The notes beneath the pieces are model-generated. The model searched no databases. It saw only the letters and a program-made list of their open reading frames with translations, and was not told the origin of the DNA. A stretch of 64,000 bases of DNA. Origin: an uncultured Bacteroidales bacterium (GTDB lineage: Bacteria; Bacteroidota; Bacteroidia; Bacteroidales; Barnesiellaceae). Location: positions 356,890-420,889 of the forward strand of contig CASFYQ010000001.1 of NCBI GenBank assembly GCA_949298955.1, in the 5' to 3' direction. Numbering within the stretch: position 1 is the first letter of the stretch; every line of letters starts with the position of its first letter. Made by a program: the position numbers and the translations under genes. Below, in pieces: positions 9,200 to 17,632 of this stretch.

Positions 9200-9858
9200 T
9201 GGACGAACGCATTTATTCAAAAAACATCATCGAATTTGTCACTGTCAGTGCCGAATATTGCGCCTTTATCGAACGTACTCCCGAACTGGAAAGAGACGAA
9301 TTTATAGACAAGATTATCAAGATACTCCCGCTGCTCTACCTCAAAGCCACCCTGCTCTCGCCCGAGGAACCCGAAGAGGATACTTACACCGAGCGATTTG
9401 TCACCGAAAGCATGTATGAAAGCATACGGCTCAATATGGAGAGCCTGCTGGGCGAGGACGACAATTATCTGGAAGTGTTCCAAAACGACATGAAATACAG
9501 CGACGAACCTTTGGCTGCCAGCATCTCGGAAGGACTCGCCGACATCTATCAGGACTTAAAAGACTTTATCTCGATATACCGCCTGGGCAACGAGCCCCAA
9601 ATGCTCGAAGCCTTGTACATCTGCTACGAAAACTTTGTCTCCTATTGGGGGCAGCAACTGGTAAATGTACTGCGGGCGTTGCACAACGTAAAATATTCGA
9701 CCGACGACAACGACGACGAGGTCGATGACGACGATTCTTGCCACTGCGGTCATCATCACCATCACCAGGACGAAACCGACGACCGTTATACCGACATATT
9801 CGGACATCGACAGGGGGACGACGATATTTTCGACAAACTCAACGATGACGAGGATTAA
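9199..9858 (+). CDS. DUF5063-family protein with metal-binding-like acidic/His tail
   Basis: A 219-residue cytoplasmic protein matching DUF5063 (N terminus YSKNIIEFVTVSAEYCAFIERTPELER), a family of unknown function often found beside nadD and an RNase D-like exonuclease in Bacteroidetes. The body is helical and acidic. From about residue 170 the tail is low-complexity: a run of Asp/Glu, then SCHCGHHHHHQDE, then more acid residues. The Cys-His cluster looks able to bind a divalent metal such as zinc or nickel. Start overlaps the nadD stop by one base; the next gene follows 5 nt later. Confidence 0.82.
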   Translation: MDERIYSKNIIEFVTVSAEYCAFIERTPELERDEFIDKIIKILPLLYLKATLLSPEEPEEDTYTERFVTESMYESIRLNMESLLGEDDNYLEVFQNDMKYSDEPLAASISEGLADIYQDLKDFISIYRLGNEPQMLEALYICYENFVSYWGQQLVNVLRALHNVKYSTDDNDDEVDDDDSCHCGHHHHHQDETDDRYTDIFGHRQGDDDIFDKLNDDED

Positions 9859-9863
9859 CAATT

Positions 9864-10508
9864 ATGGAGAACGAAACATCTGACAAAATAAAAATAAGCA
9901 AAGAGGTCATTGCAACGCTTCCCGTCGAAACTTTCCCCGGGAGAATCGTCGTAATCGACCACGAGAATCAGGCAAACGAAGCGGCCGAACGCCTAAGCCA
10001 TGAGCCTATCATCGGCTTCGATACCGAGACTCGTCCTACCTTTAAGAAAGGACAGAGCAACCACGTGGCCCTTATGCAGCTGTCGACCCACGACACCTGC
10101 TACCTGTTCAGGCTCAACCGCATGGGCTTTCCTCCCTCTTTGAAACGGTTGCTCGAAGACGAACATTTACTGAAAGTGGGTATCTCGCTCAAAGACGATT
10201 TCTGCATGCTCAACCGCCTCCACAACGGAGAACTCACCCCTCGTAACTTTGTGGAGCTACAAAAGCTGGTCAAGAAATTCGGCATCGAGGATCAGAGCCT
10301 GCAAAAAATCTATGGCATCGTCGCAGGCAAAAAAATATCGAAAGGGCAACGACTCTCCAACTGGGAGGCCGACCACCTCACCGAGAGCCAACAACTCTAT
10401 GCTGCCACCGATGCCTGGAGCTGCATCAAAATCTACGAAATATTACAATCGGGCGCGTTTCAAGTCCCGACAAGCCTCATCATACAAAAAAACAATACAA
10501 CTTTATAA
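9864..10508 (+). CDS. RNase D-like 3'-5' exonuclease domain protein
   Basis: A 214-residue DEDDy-type exonuclease. Visible motifs: Exo I IIGFDTETRP (residues 50-59), Exo II GISLKDDFCML (about 112-122) and Exo III with Y-A-A-T-D-A-W (about 174-180), giving the D, E, D, Y and D needed to bind two metal ions. It lacks the HRDC domains of full RNase D, so it is a stand-alone nuclease domain. Substrate (tRNA trimming or RNA turnover) is not shown by the sequence. It is part of the nadD-DUF5063 operon. Confidence 0.9.
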   Translation: MENETSDKIKISKEVIATLPVETFPGRIVVIDHENQANEAAERLSHEPIIGFDTETRPTFKKGQSNHVALMQLSTHDTCYLFRLNRMGFPPSLKRLLEDEHLLKVGISLKDDFCMLNRLHNGELTPRNFVELQKLVKKFGIEDQSLQKIYGIVAGKKISKGQRLSNWEADHLTESQQLYAATDAWSCIKIYEILQSGAFQVPTSLIIQKNNTTL

Positions 10509-10510
10509 AC

Positions 10511-10753
10511 ATGAAACGTTACAACCTTATCCCATTGCTCCTGCTCGTCTACCTGGCTGTCATGGCCTACTTTGGCAGAGGTATGTTACTGAGTGGCAAC
10601 TATTGGGAATATTTCGGCATCATCGTCATTACCTTACTGATTATTTTTGCTCTGCGATGGGCACTCAAACGTCGGGAAATGATTCGCGACGAACGCCGTA
10701 AAAAACAAGATGCATCGGAACGTCGCACCCTGCGAAACGACCACATTTCATAA
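10511..10753 (+). CDS. Small two-TM membrane protein
   Basis: An 80-residue protein starting 2 nt after the exonuclease stop. Two hydrophobic helices are clear (about residues 6-22 and 34-52), followed by a strongly charged cytoplasmic tail rich in Arg, Lys and Glu (KRREMIRDERRKKQDASERR). The topology fits a small inner-membrane protein with both ends in the cytoplasm. No function is recognised; the operon position suggests cotranscription with RNA and nucleotide genes. Confidence 0.8.
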   Translation: MKRYNLIPLLLLVYLAVMAYFGRGMLLSGNYWEYFGIIVITLLIIFALRWALKRREMIRDERRKKQDASERRTLRNDHIS

Positions 10754-10775
10754 CCCTCTTATCTCCCACACGGCT

Positions 10776-11300
10776 ATGATAAAAAGAATATTGCTTCTCG
10801 TGCCGATTATCGTGCTGCTGGCCGGCACCGGGTCGGCCCAAATTTTGAAAAACACCTGGATAGTCAATCCTCAGGTGAGTGGCTTCAACTTGGGCAGCAC
10901 CCACACCCAGGAGACCGGTAACGAAACTTGCGACCTCGGGCTGAAAGTCGAGGCGGGTAATTTTATTGCCAACAACCTGGTATTTCTCGTGGGTCTCGGC
11001 GGCGATTTCGCCTGGAACAAAGAGTACCGCGACAACAGCATCGACCTGATGGCCAGTATCCGGTACTACACCCTCACCACCCTGTTTATCGGGGTGAACA
11101 CGGGCTATACCCATGCCTGGAACAAGCCCAAGAACAGCAGTTCGACCTGTCGGGACTACCTCTATGTGGGGGCCGAGCTGGGTTATGCCATCTTCGTGAG
11201 CCACAACATATCGCTCGACCCGGCTCTCTACTGGAAACACAGTTTCACCGACAAGTTCGACCAATATGGATTGAAGATAGGTCTGTCGGTTTATTTCTAA
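10776..11300 (+). CDS. Outer-membrane beta-barrel protein
   Basis: A 174-residue exported protein. The chosen start at 10776 gives a clean signal peptide (MIKRILLLVPIIVLLAGTGSAQ, cleavage after about 21); an upstream in-frame ATG at 10710 would bury that signal and overlap the previous gene. The mature part alternates hydrophobic and polar residues in about eight strands and ends in a C-terminal aromatic residue (GLSVYF), the usual last-strand signal of small OmpX/OmpW-like barrels. Function unknown. Confidence 0.82.
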   Translation: MIKRILLLVPIIVLLAGTGSAQILKNTWIVNPQVSGFNLGSTHTQETGNETCDLGLKVEAGNFIANNLVFLVGLGGDFAWNKEYRDNSIDLMASIRYYTLTTLFIGVNTGYTHAWNKPKNSSSTCRDYLYVGAELGYAIFVSHNISLDPALYWKHSFTDKFDQYGLKIGLSVYF

Positions 11301-11335
11301 ACAAAACAACAAACAAATAAAAAACACATAACACT

Positions 11336-12772
11336 ATGACTGAAAAAGTGACTCAACTGATGAAGGACGTCCCGGCCATACGATGGACGGCCCTTATCTT
11401 GCTGGCGAGCGCGATGTTTTTCGGGTATATCTTCATGGACATACTCTCGCCGTTGCAAGAACTGTTGCAAACCTCGAGAGGCTGGTCGCCCGATGCCTAT
11501 GGCCACTATGCCGGTTCGGAAACGTTTCTCAACGTATTTGTATTCTTCCTGATTTTTGCGGGTATCATTCTCGACAAGATGGGCGTGCGTTTCACCGCTA
11601 TCCTGTCGGGTGCCGTGATGCTCGTAGGTGCCTCGATCAACTACTACGCCGTGAGCAGCGCCTTTATCGGCAGCGGCGCCGAGGCCTTCATGAACCGCTT
11701 CATGAACCTGCCGCTGGAGTGGTGGAACATCACCCCGTTCTATGAAGGTATGCCAGCCTCGGCCAAGATGTCGGCCATCGGCTTCATGTTCTTCGGCTGC
11801 GGTGTCGAGATGGCTGGTATCACGGTTTCGCGCGGTATCGTTAAATGGTTCAAGGGCAAGGAGATGGCTTTGGCCATGGGTGTAGAGATGGCTATCGCCC
11901 GTGTGGGTGTAGCCGTGGTGGTGCTGGGTTCGCCCGTGCTGGCCAACAAATTCGCCCCGGTCGACGTGTCGCGCCCCGTACTCGTTGCCGTTATCCTGCT
12001 GGCTATCGGTCTCATCTGCTTTATCACCTATGCCTTCATGGACAAAAAACTCGAACAACAGATGGGCGAAAGCGGAGAAGAGAAAGACGATCCCTTCAAA
12101 ATCTCGGATCTTAAATACATCTTCTCGAGCAAGGTATTCTGGTTGGTGGCTCTGCTGTGTGTGCTCTACTATTCGGCCATCTTCCCCTTCCAGAAATATG
12201 CTATCAACATGCTGCAATGCAACCTGGGCTACACCGCCGAACAAGCCGGCTGGGTCTTCTTCGTATTCCCGCTGGGAGCAGCCGCCATTACTCCCGTTCT
12301 GGGCAATTTCCTCGACCACAAGGGTAAGGGAGCCACGATGCTCATCTTCGGTGCGCTGCTCATGATTGCCTGCCATTTGGTATTCGCCTTGGTTCTGCCG
12401 GCTTTGAAAGGCACCGTTACCGCCGTAATCGTGGCCTATCTCGCCATTATTCTGCTGGGTATCTCCTTCTCACTGGTTCCGGCAGCCTTGTGGCCCTCGG
12501 TACCCAAACTGGTCGACAACAAACTGCTGGGCTCGGCCTATGCGGTAATCTTCTGGATTCAGAACATCGGTCTCTATTCCTTCCCCATGATTATCGGTGC
12601 CGCGCTGCGCATGTCGAACCCCGGCATCACCGACCCGCTGCAATACAACTATACCACCCCGATGCTCATCTTTGCCTGTTTGGGTATACTGGCTCTCATC
12701 TTCGGGTTGTGGCTGAAAGTCGAGGATAAGAGACGAGGATACGGTCTCGAAGAACCCAATATCCAAAAATAA
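11336..12772 (+). CDS. MFS transporter (substrate unknown)
   Basis: A 478-residue protein of the major facilitator superfamily with about 12 membrane helices, inserted in the inner membrane. The central loop is charged (MGESGEEKDDPFKISDLKYIF, about 241-261) and there is an extended periplasmic loop near residues 100-140. No sugar- or drug-family signature is convincing. It follows the beta-barrel gene by 35 nt on the same strand and ends in a strong terminator, so it may be the last gene of the yicC operon or have its own promoter. Confidence 0.87.
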   Translation: MTEKVTQLMKDVPAIRWTALILLASAMFFGYIFMDILSPLQELLQTSRGWSPDAYGHYAGSETFLNVFVFFLIFAGIILDKMGVRFTAILSGAVMLVGASINYYAVSSAFIGSGAEAFMNRFMNLPLEWWNITPFYEGMPASAKMSAIGFMFFGCGVEMAGITVSRGIVKWFKGKEMALAMGVEMAIARVGVAVVVLGSPVLANKFAPVDVSRPVLVAVILLAIGLICFITYAFMDKKLEQQMGESGEEKDDPFKISDLKYIFSSKVFWLVALLCVLYYSAIFPFQKYAINMLQCNLGYTAEQAGWVFFVFPLGAAAITPVLGNFLDHKGKGATMLIFGALLMIACHLVFALVLPALKGTVTAVIVAYLAIILLGISFSLVPAALWPSVPKLVDNKLLGSAYAVIFWIQNIGLYSFPMIIGAALRMSNPGITDPLQYNYTTPMLIFACLGILALIFGLWLKVEDKRRGYGLEEPNIQK

Positions 12773-12804
12773 ATAGAACAGACCTGTTTGTATTAATCTT
12801 ATAG

Positions 12805-12846
12805 CAACGGCAACCGGCTTTATATTCGGTTGCCGTTGTTTGTTTT
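12805..12846 (+). terminator. Terminator of the MFS gene
   Basis: Perfect 12-bp stem CAACGGCAACCG / CGGTTGCCGTTG with a 10-nt loop, followed by a T-rich tail. Confidence 0.88.
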
Positions 12847-12857
12847 AAAACTGCAAA

Positions 12858-12938
12858 AACTACAATCATTCGTTATAAAACTATACGGTTTAGTTTTATT
12901 AACTACAATTATTAGTTGAATAACTAAAAGTTTTAGTT
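12858..12938. promoter_or_regulatory. Four phased operator dyads for the BlaI-family repressor
   Basis: Dyads of the form AACTA-N7-TAGTT begin at 12879, 12901 and 12922, with a fourth, one-mismatch copy (AACTA-N7-TCGTT) at 12858. Spacing is 21, 22 and 21 bp, that is two helical turns, so all would face one side of DNA. The last dyad extends to AACTAAAA-G-TTTTAGTT. The array ends 28 nt before the blaI start and overlaps a TTTATTTG box at 12937-12944 resembling a -7 element. Autorepression by the adjacent regulator is inferred. Confidence 0.72.
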
Positions 12939-12965
12939 TATTTGTATCGACAAAAACGAAACCCT

Positions 12966-13334
12966 ATGAAAGGACTTACTGCAAAAGAAGAAGAAATCAT
13001 GAACTACTTTTGGCACAAAGGGCCATTGTTCGTGAAAGAGTTGCTCGATTTCTACGACGAGCCCAAGCCCCATTTCAACACCCTTTCGACCATCGTGCGG
13101 GGACTCGAAGAGAAAGGTTACCTGTCGCACAAGGCCTATGGCAAAACCTACCAGTATTTTGCCGCCGTGAGTGAAGAGTCGTTCAGACGAGGCACCTTGA
13201 AACAAGTGGTGCACAAGTATTTCAACAACTCCTACCTGGGTGTGGTCTCGTCGCTCATCGAGGAGGAGGATATTTCGCTGAAAGAGCTGAAAGAGCTTAT
13301 CGAGAAAGTGGAACGAGGATCCGAAAAAAAGTAA
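12966..13334 (+). CDS. BlaI/MecI/CopY-family transcriptional repressor
   Basis: A 122-residue winged-helix repressor: LTAKEEEIMNYFWHKGP, then the recognition region KPHFNTLSTIVRGLEEKGYLSHKAYGKTYQYFA, then a helical dimerisation and cleavage region. Such proteins bind DNA dyads and are released by proteolysis when a BlaR1-type sensor is triggered. An ATG 24 nt upstream is in frame but lies too close to the operator array; the MKGLTAKEEE start is the conserved one. Its stop is immediately followed by the ATG of the M56 peptidase gene, the standard repressor/sensor pair. No beta-lactamase gene is nearby, so the regulon is unknown. Confidence 0.93.
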   Translation: MKGLTAKEEEIMNYFWHKGPLFVKELLDFYDEPKPHFNTLSTIVRGLEEKGYLSHKAYGKTYQYFAAVSEESFRRGTLKQVVHKYFNNSYLGVVSSLIEEEDISLKELKELIEKVERGSEKK

Positions 13335-15221
13335 ATGGCCATGAGCGCATTTTTCGTTTACATATTACAGTCGTCGGTATGCCTGGCGGTACTGTTTCTC
13401 TTTTACAGCATTCTGCTGAGCCGGGAGACCTTCTACCGCTACAACCGCGCAGCTCTGCTGGGTCTTATTCCCCTCTCGTTCCTGCTGCCACTGTGCCACC
13501 TGCCGCTGTTTTCCGAGAGCGAAAGCGTGGACCCCGCTACCGTCGTGATGCTCGACAACCTGTCGGCATTCAGCTATGTGACCGACGAGCCCGAAACGGC
13601 TGCCGCCCCGGTGCCCGTAGCCCTTGTGACGGCGATAGCCCTCTACTGGGCCGGTGTGGTGTTTTTCATCGCCCGCTACATCGTTACCGTCGTGCGCCTG
13701 CTGCGGCTCATGAGCAGCGGCCGCCGGGTGACCGACGACGAAGGCCGGCAGATTATCGTCCTGCCACAGTCGATTGCCCCCTTCAGCTGGTTCGGCCGGA
13801 TTGTCCTCTCCGAGGAGGACTACGCGACGCACAGCCGCGAGATTCTGCTGCACGAGTCGGCCCACATACACAGGCGCCACTCGTTCGACCTGCTGGTGGC
13901 CGACCTCTGCACCTGGCTGCAATGGTTCAACCCTGCCGCCTGGCTGCTGAAACGCGAGCTGCAGACCGTACACGAATACGAGGCCGACGCCGAGGTGCTC
14001 GACCAGGGCATCGATGCCCGGCAATACCAGCTGCTGCTCATCAAGCGGTCGGTGGGTTCCAAATTCTACTGCGTGACCAATCATTTCAATCACAACAAAC
14101 TTAATAAACGTATTACCATGATGCTGAAAAAGAAATCCTCCCGCAAGGCGACCTGGAAATATCTCTATGTGATACCTGTCGCACTCTGTACCGTTACGGT
14201 ATTTGCCCGCCCCGAAGTTTCGGACCGCCTCGACGAAATCGCCTCGACCGACCTGCTGGCCATGCTCGACCAGGACGACACGCAACCGGCCGCCGGCCAG
14301 AACCGAATGGTCATCACCGCTGCCGGCAACTCGGGCCAGACAAGTAACCTGAACATCAACATCGACGAGTCGAACGACTCGAGTCTGGGAAACAAACTGA
14401 AAATCAATATCACCGAGAACGGCAAACCGTCCTCGATGGACAGCGCGCTCTACATCGTCGACGGGAAGAAGGTCTCGCGCGAAGAGCTCGACAAACTCTC
14501 GGCCGAACAGATAAAGAGTGTCGTGGTGCTCAAAGGGAAAGCGGCTGTCGAGGAATATGGCGACGAAGCCCAGGGGGGCGTCCTGCTCATCAGCACGAAA
14601 AAGTCGGGCGACACCCAACCGATGAAGATAAACCGCTCGAACAAGGGGGAACAAGGCTCTCAAAAGAGTATTATCATCGACGGCAAGGAGGTCTCGGCCG
14701 AGGATATGGAAAAGCTCAACCTCTCGGGCATGGTCGGAAACATCTCGATACTCAACGGCAACGACAGCGGAGAGAATACAATCATTATCCGTTCGCAAAA
14801 GTCGTCGCTGAATAATTGGCAACAACAGGTAAAAGCCCTGTCCGACTCCATTCGTGCAGAGGTGGCCGTCACCAAAGAGGGGAAAGAGCTGTCGCCCGAA
14901 GCCATGGCCCACATCGAGTCCCTCTCGGCCCGGATAAGCGCCAATGCCGACTCCATCACCCGAGCCATCGACGAGAAAGGCATCAACGCCCTCTCGGCCC
15001 AAGCCATCGCCAAAGCCGATTCTCTGATGGTTTACACTCGACAGATTCCCGCCATCATCATTGTCATCGATGGTAAAAAGGCTTCGGAAAGAGAGTTCAA
15101 CAAACTGTTACCCGACCACATTGCCAGTATCAGGGTATTGAAAGGTAGGGAAGCCAAAGAGCAGTACGGAACAAAAGATAACGATAAAGTTCTCATCATT
15201 ACCACCAAAAAGAAAAAATAA
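13335..15221 (+). CDS. BlaR1-like M56 metallopeptidase with three TonB-plug-like C-terminal repeats
   Basis: A 628-residue membrane sensor peptidase. Helices near 8-27, 39-54, 96-118 and 275-292 frame an M56 zinc protease domain with HESAH at 173-177 and a downstream HEYEADAEVL block giving the third ligand. Instead of a penicillin-binding sensor domain, the region after residue 295, probably periplasmic, carries three copies of a module related to the SusC plug (IDGK..S...L....I..I.VLKG..A...YG....GV..I.TKK) at about 373-423, 446-487 and 576-628. The middle copy is degraded. Likely it senses an envelope signal and inactivates the BlaI-type repressor encoded directly upstream. Confidence 0.9.
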   Translation: MAMSAFFVYILQSSVCLAVLFLFYSILLSRETFYRYNRAALLGLIPLSFLLPLCHLPLFSESESVDPATVVMLDNLSAFSYVTDEPETAAAPVPVALVTAIALYWAGVVFFIARYIVTVVRLLRLMSSGRRVTDDEGRQIIVLPQSIAPFSWFGRIVLSEEDYATHSREILLHESAHIHRRHSFDLLVADLCTWLQWFNPAAWLLKRELQTVHEYEADAEVLDQGIDARQYQLLLIKRSVGSKFYCVTNHFNHNKLNKRITMMLKKKSSRKATWKYLYVIPVALCTVTVFARPEVSDRLDEIASTDLLAMLDQDDTQPAAGQNRMVITAAGNSGQTSNLNINIDESNDSSLGNKLKINITENGKPSSMDSALYIVDGKKVSREELDKLSAEQIKSVVVLKGKAAVEEYGDEAQGGVLLISTKKSGDTQPMKINRSNKGEQGSQKSIIIDGKEVSAEDMEKLNLSGMVGNISILNGNDSGENTIIIRSQKSSLNNWQQQVKALSDSIRAEVAVTKEGKELSPEAMAHIESLSARISANADSITRAIDEKGINALSAQAIAKADSLMVYTRQIPAIIIVIDGKKASEREFNKLLPDHIASIRVLKGREAKEQYGTKDNDKVLIITTKKKK

Positions 15222-15244
15222 ACGACCTACGACTGAATGCAGAG

Positions 15245-15283
15245 AAAGGAGCTATGTGACAACAACCATACAGCTCCTTTTTC
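15245..15283 (+). terminator. Terminator of the blaI-blaR1 pair
   Basis: Stem AAAGGAGCT (15245-15253) and AGCTCCTTT (15272-15280) with an 18-nt loop, followed by a short T run. Confidence 0.7.
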
Positions 15284-15344
15284 AGGGTCTAAACGAGGGA
15301 GCTATTCCTCTCACAGCATCTCTTCACAAGAGAAATATATTGCT

Positions 15345-16742
15345 CTATTTCGGCAGGCTCACCCGCAGACGGAGAATCGAAGAGAAGGCTCCACACAGGG
15401 TGAGGACTCCGGCCAGAAGCATGGCATCGTGCGGAGCGGTATCGCCAAACAGATGGAAGAGCAAGGCCACCAATGCAGCTCCTACGGTTTGCCCCGTAAG
15501 ACGAGCGGTGGCAAGCATGCCGCTGGCACTACCGGTACGTTGCGGCGGCGCCGAGGTGAGCAGCATGTGGTTGTTGGGCGACTGGAAAAACCCGAAGCCC
15601 ATGCCGCAAAGCATCAATCGCCACACGAGTCCGAAATGGTTGGTATCGGTGGGTATGAACGAGAGACTGAAACAGCCGATACTCATGATAATCAGCCCCA
15701 CCCCGCCCAGGATTCCGGGGTGTATCTTCCCGATAAGTATCCCTGCCAACGGAGCGACAAAGACAATGACCAACGGCCACGAGGTCATCAGCAACCCGGT
15801 ACCTACGGCGTCATAGTGAAAGGTATTGACCAACAGGAAAGGCATGGCCACCAAACTCAACATTTGGGCGGTAAACGAGAGAATGCTCGTTGCGACCGAC
15901 ATCGAAAAGACAGGTATTTTGAGCAGGTCGAAGGGGAGCATGGGGTATCGCTCGCGCAGTTGCATGCGCACATAGACGGTGGCCACGACCGCCAACAAAG
16001 CCACTCCGCAAAGCACCCAGCGGGCAGGAACGTCGTGCGAATAGGCCTCTACACACCCGATGAAGAGGCCGAAGGTTCCGGCATTGAGCAGGGCCTCTTT
16101 CCAGTTGAATCGATGCCCCAGCACCCGCACCGCATTGTCGGGCAGATAACGGCGTCCCAGAATATAGGTAGCGATACCTACCGGCACATTGATGGCAAAG
16201 AGCCAGGGCCACGAGGCAAACGACAAAATAGCAGCCGCCAGCGTAGGCCCGGCCACCGAGGCCAACGCTACAACCGTAGCATTGAGCCCCACCCCCTCAC
16301 CTAATCGCCGTTTGGGGTAGATGAGTTTGATGAGCGAAGTATTCACGCTCATAATCATAGAGGCCCCGAATCCTTGAAATACGCGCGAAGCAACCAGCAG
16401 AGGCAGCGTGTGCGACAGGGCACACAGCAGCGACCCGATGGTAAAGACCACGACACCCCGCAGATAGACCTGCTTGTAGCCCCAGCGTTCGCCCATCGAC
16501 GAGAAGGGGAGCAACGTCATCATGATTACCAGCTGAAACGAATTGACAATCCAAATAGAGTCAGACGACGAGATGTTCAACTCCCGGGCGATATTGGGCA
16601 GCGCGACATTGCAGATAGAACCGTCGAGCACCGACAGGAACAACCCGCAGAAGGTCGTTGCCATAGCGTAGTAAATGCGGGGGCGATGGAGCCCGTCCCA
16701 ATTCAAATCGCCCACAATCTTTTCTTCCTCTTCCTGTTTCAT
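15345..16742 (-). CDS. DHA2-family (EmrB/QacA-type) MFS drug exporter
   Basis: A 465-residue, roughly 14-helix major facilitator of the drug:proton antiporter-2 family. The first helix block ATTFCGLFLSVLDGSICNVALPNIARELNIS with the D of motif D1, the loop GERWGYKQVYLRG (motif A) and the block GPTLAAAILSFASWPWLFAINVPVG (motif C region) are typical. It probably exports lipophilic or cationic compounds. The gene is monocistronic and diverges from a beta-barrel gene; a TATCTTTG box lies 43 nt upstream (complement at 16785-16792). Confidence 0.92.
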   Translation of the reverse strand: MKQEEEEKIVGDLNWDGLHRPRIYYAMATTFCGLFLSVLDGSICNVALPNIARELNISSSDSIWIVNSFQLVIMMTLLPFSSMGERWGYKQVYLRGVVVFTIGSLLCALSHTLPLLVASRVFQGFGASMIMSVNTSLIKLIYPKRRLGEGVGLNATVVALASVAGPTLAAAILSFASWPWLFAINVPVGIATYILGRRYLPDNAVRVLGHRFNWKEALLNAGTFGLFIGCVEAYSHDVPARWVLCGVALLAVVATVYVRMQLRERYPMLPFDLLKIPVFSMSVATSILSFTAQMLSLVAMPFLLVNTFHYDAVGTGLLMTSWPLVIVFVAPLAGILIGKIHPGILGGVGLIIMSIGCFSLSFIPTDTNHFGLVWRLMLCGMGFGFFQSPNNHMLLTSAPPQRTGSASGMLATARLTGQTVGAALVALLFHLFGDTAPHDAMLLAGVLTLCGAFSSILRLRVSLPK

Positions 16743-16784
16743 CTTTTACCTTTCTTGAAAACCATGCTCACGCATATCGGGGTG

Positions 16785-16792
16785 CAAAGATA
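16785..16792 (-). promoter_or_regulatory. -7 box of the DHA2 transporter gene
   Basis: TATCTTTG on the minus strand, a full match to TAnnTTTG; no good -33 partner. Confidence 0.5.
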
Positions 16793-16901
16793 CGACAAAA
16801 ACAACCAGATTGAACTCCTGCACCCCAAATCCATTCAAACTTCGAGGCTCGGAATGCTCAAAAAAATCAACCTTATTTTCACAGCGTATTTCCCCGTTTG
16901 T

Positions 16902-16909
16902 TATCTTTG
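16902..16909 (+). promoter_or_regulatory. -7 box of the beta-barrel gene at 16934
   Basis: TATCTTTG 24 nt before the start codon; the -33 region is weak (TTTTCA). Confidence 0.5.
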
Positions 16910-16933
16910 TCTTAAAATCAAACCGATACTCCC

Positions 16934-17581
16934 ATGAATACCTCCCCCCTGCTCCCCCTCCATCGTTTTTGCCGCAAATACACGGTAGGGCTGCTGCTTC
17001 TCTGCCTGGCGGCCATACCCGGCATGGCGTGGGCCCAATGGAGCATAGGTGGTAAAGCGGGCGCCAACTGGTCGACGGTGAGATACCCCCGGAACATTCT
17101 CAACGACAAAGCCGGCTTTATCTTGGGCGGACAAGCGGGTGTAGCACTGACCTATCAGTGCAACCAATATTTCGACCTGCAACTCGAATTGCTCTACGCC
17201 ACACACGGCTATCACGATAACAGCCTCGCTTGTAACGATGCACAAGGCAATACGCTGTACAAGGGGTATTCATGTCACATTCATTACATAGATATTCCCC
17301 TGTTGGTCAAGTTCTTCCCTGTGGCCGGACTCAACATTCAGGCAGGCCCGCAACTGGGCATCGGATGCGCTCTTACCGATTCATGGAAAGGGGTAGAGAA
17401 TTTCCAGCAACCGGCAGGAAGCGAATTGGGTCTGGTCTTCGGGCTGGGCTATGAATTTGATTTCGGAGTCTTTATCGACGCCCGTTACACGCTGGGACTC
17501 ACCCGCTCGATACGCGGTGCCGGGAAAGGCTATGAGAGTCGCCACACAGGCATCTCTGTGGGATACCGCTTTTATTTGTAG
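16934..17581 (+). CDS. PorT-like outer-membrane beta-barrel protein
   Basis: A 215-residue exported protein with a charged start and a signal sequence ending near AWAQ (residue 35). The mature part begins WSIGGKAGANWST, a pattern typical of Bacteroidetes PorT/porin-family eight-stranded barrels, and ends with SVGYRFYL, a classic outer-membrane insertion end. Cysteines at about 75, 100 and 114 could form disulfides in an exported protein. Function unknown. It stands alone, converging with the GNAT gene. Confidence 0.85.
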   Translation: MNTSPLLPLHRFCRKYTVGLLLLCLAAIPGMAWAQWSIGGKAGANWSTVRYPRNILNDKAGFILGGQAGVALTYQCNQYFDLQLELLYATHGYHDNSLACNDAQGNTLYKGYSCHIHYIDIPLLVKFFPVAGLNIQAGPQLGIGCALTDSWKGVENFQQPAGSELGLVFGLGYEFDFGVFIDARYTLGLTRSIRGAGKGYESRHTGISVGYRFYL

Positions 17582-17632
17582 CTGTAAAACAGCCCTCAAA
17601 AACAGCATGCCGCCCTGCCCTCCGTATTCCGG

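Noticed and set aside
13365..15002. A 545-codon minus-strand frame
   Set aside because: Exact antisense of the M56 sensor gene; the His/Val/Gly-rich composition is typical of a shadow.
15237..16304. A 355-codon plus-strand frame after the M56 gene
   Set aside because: Antisense to the DHA2 transporter; composition rich in His, Gln and Arg is that of a shadow frame.
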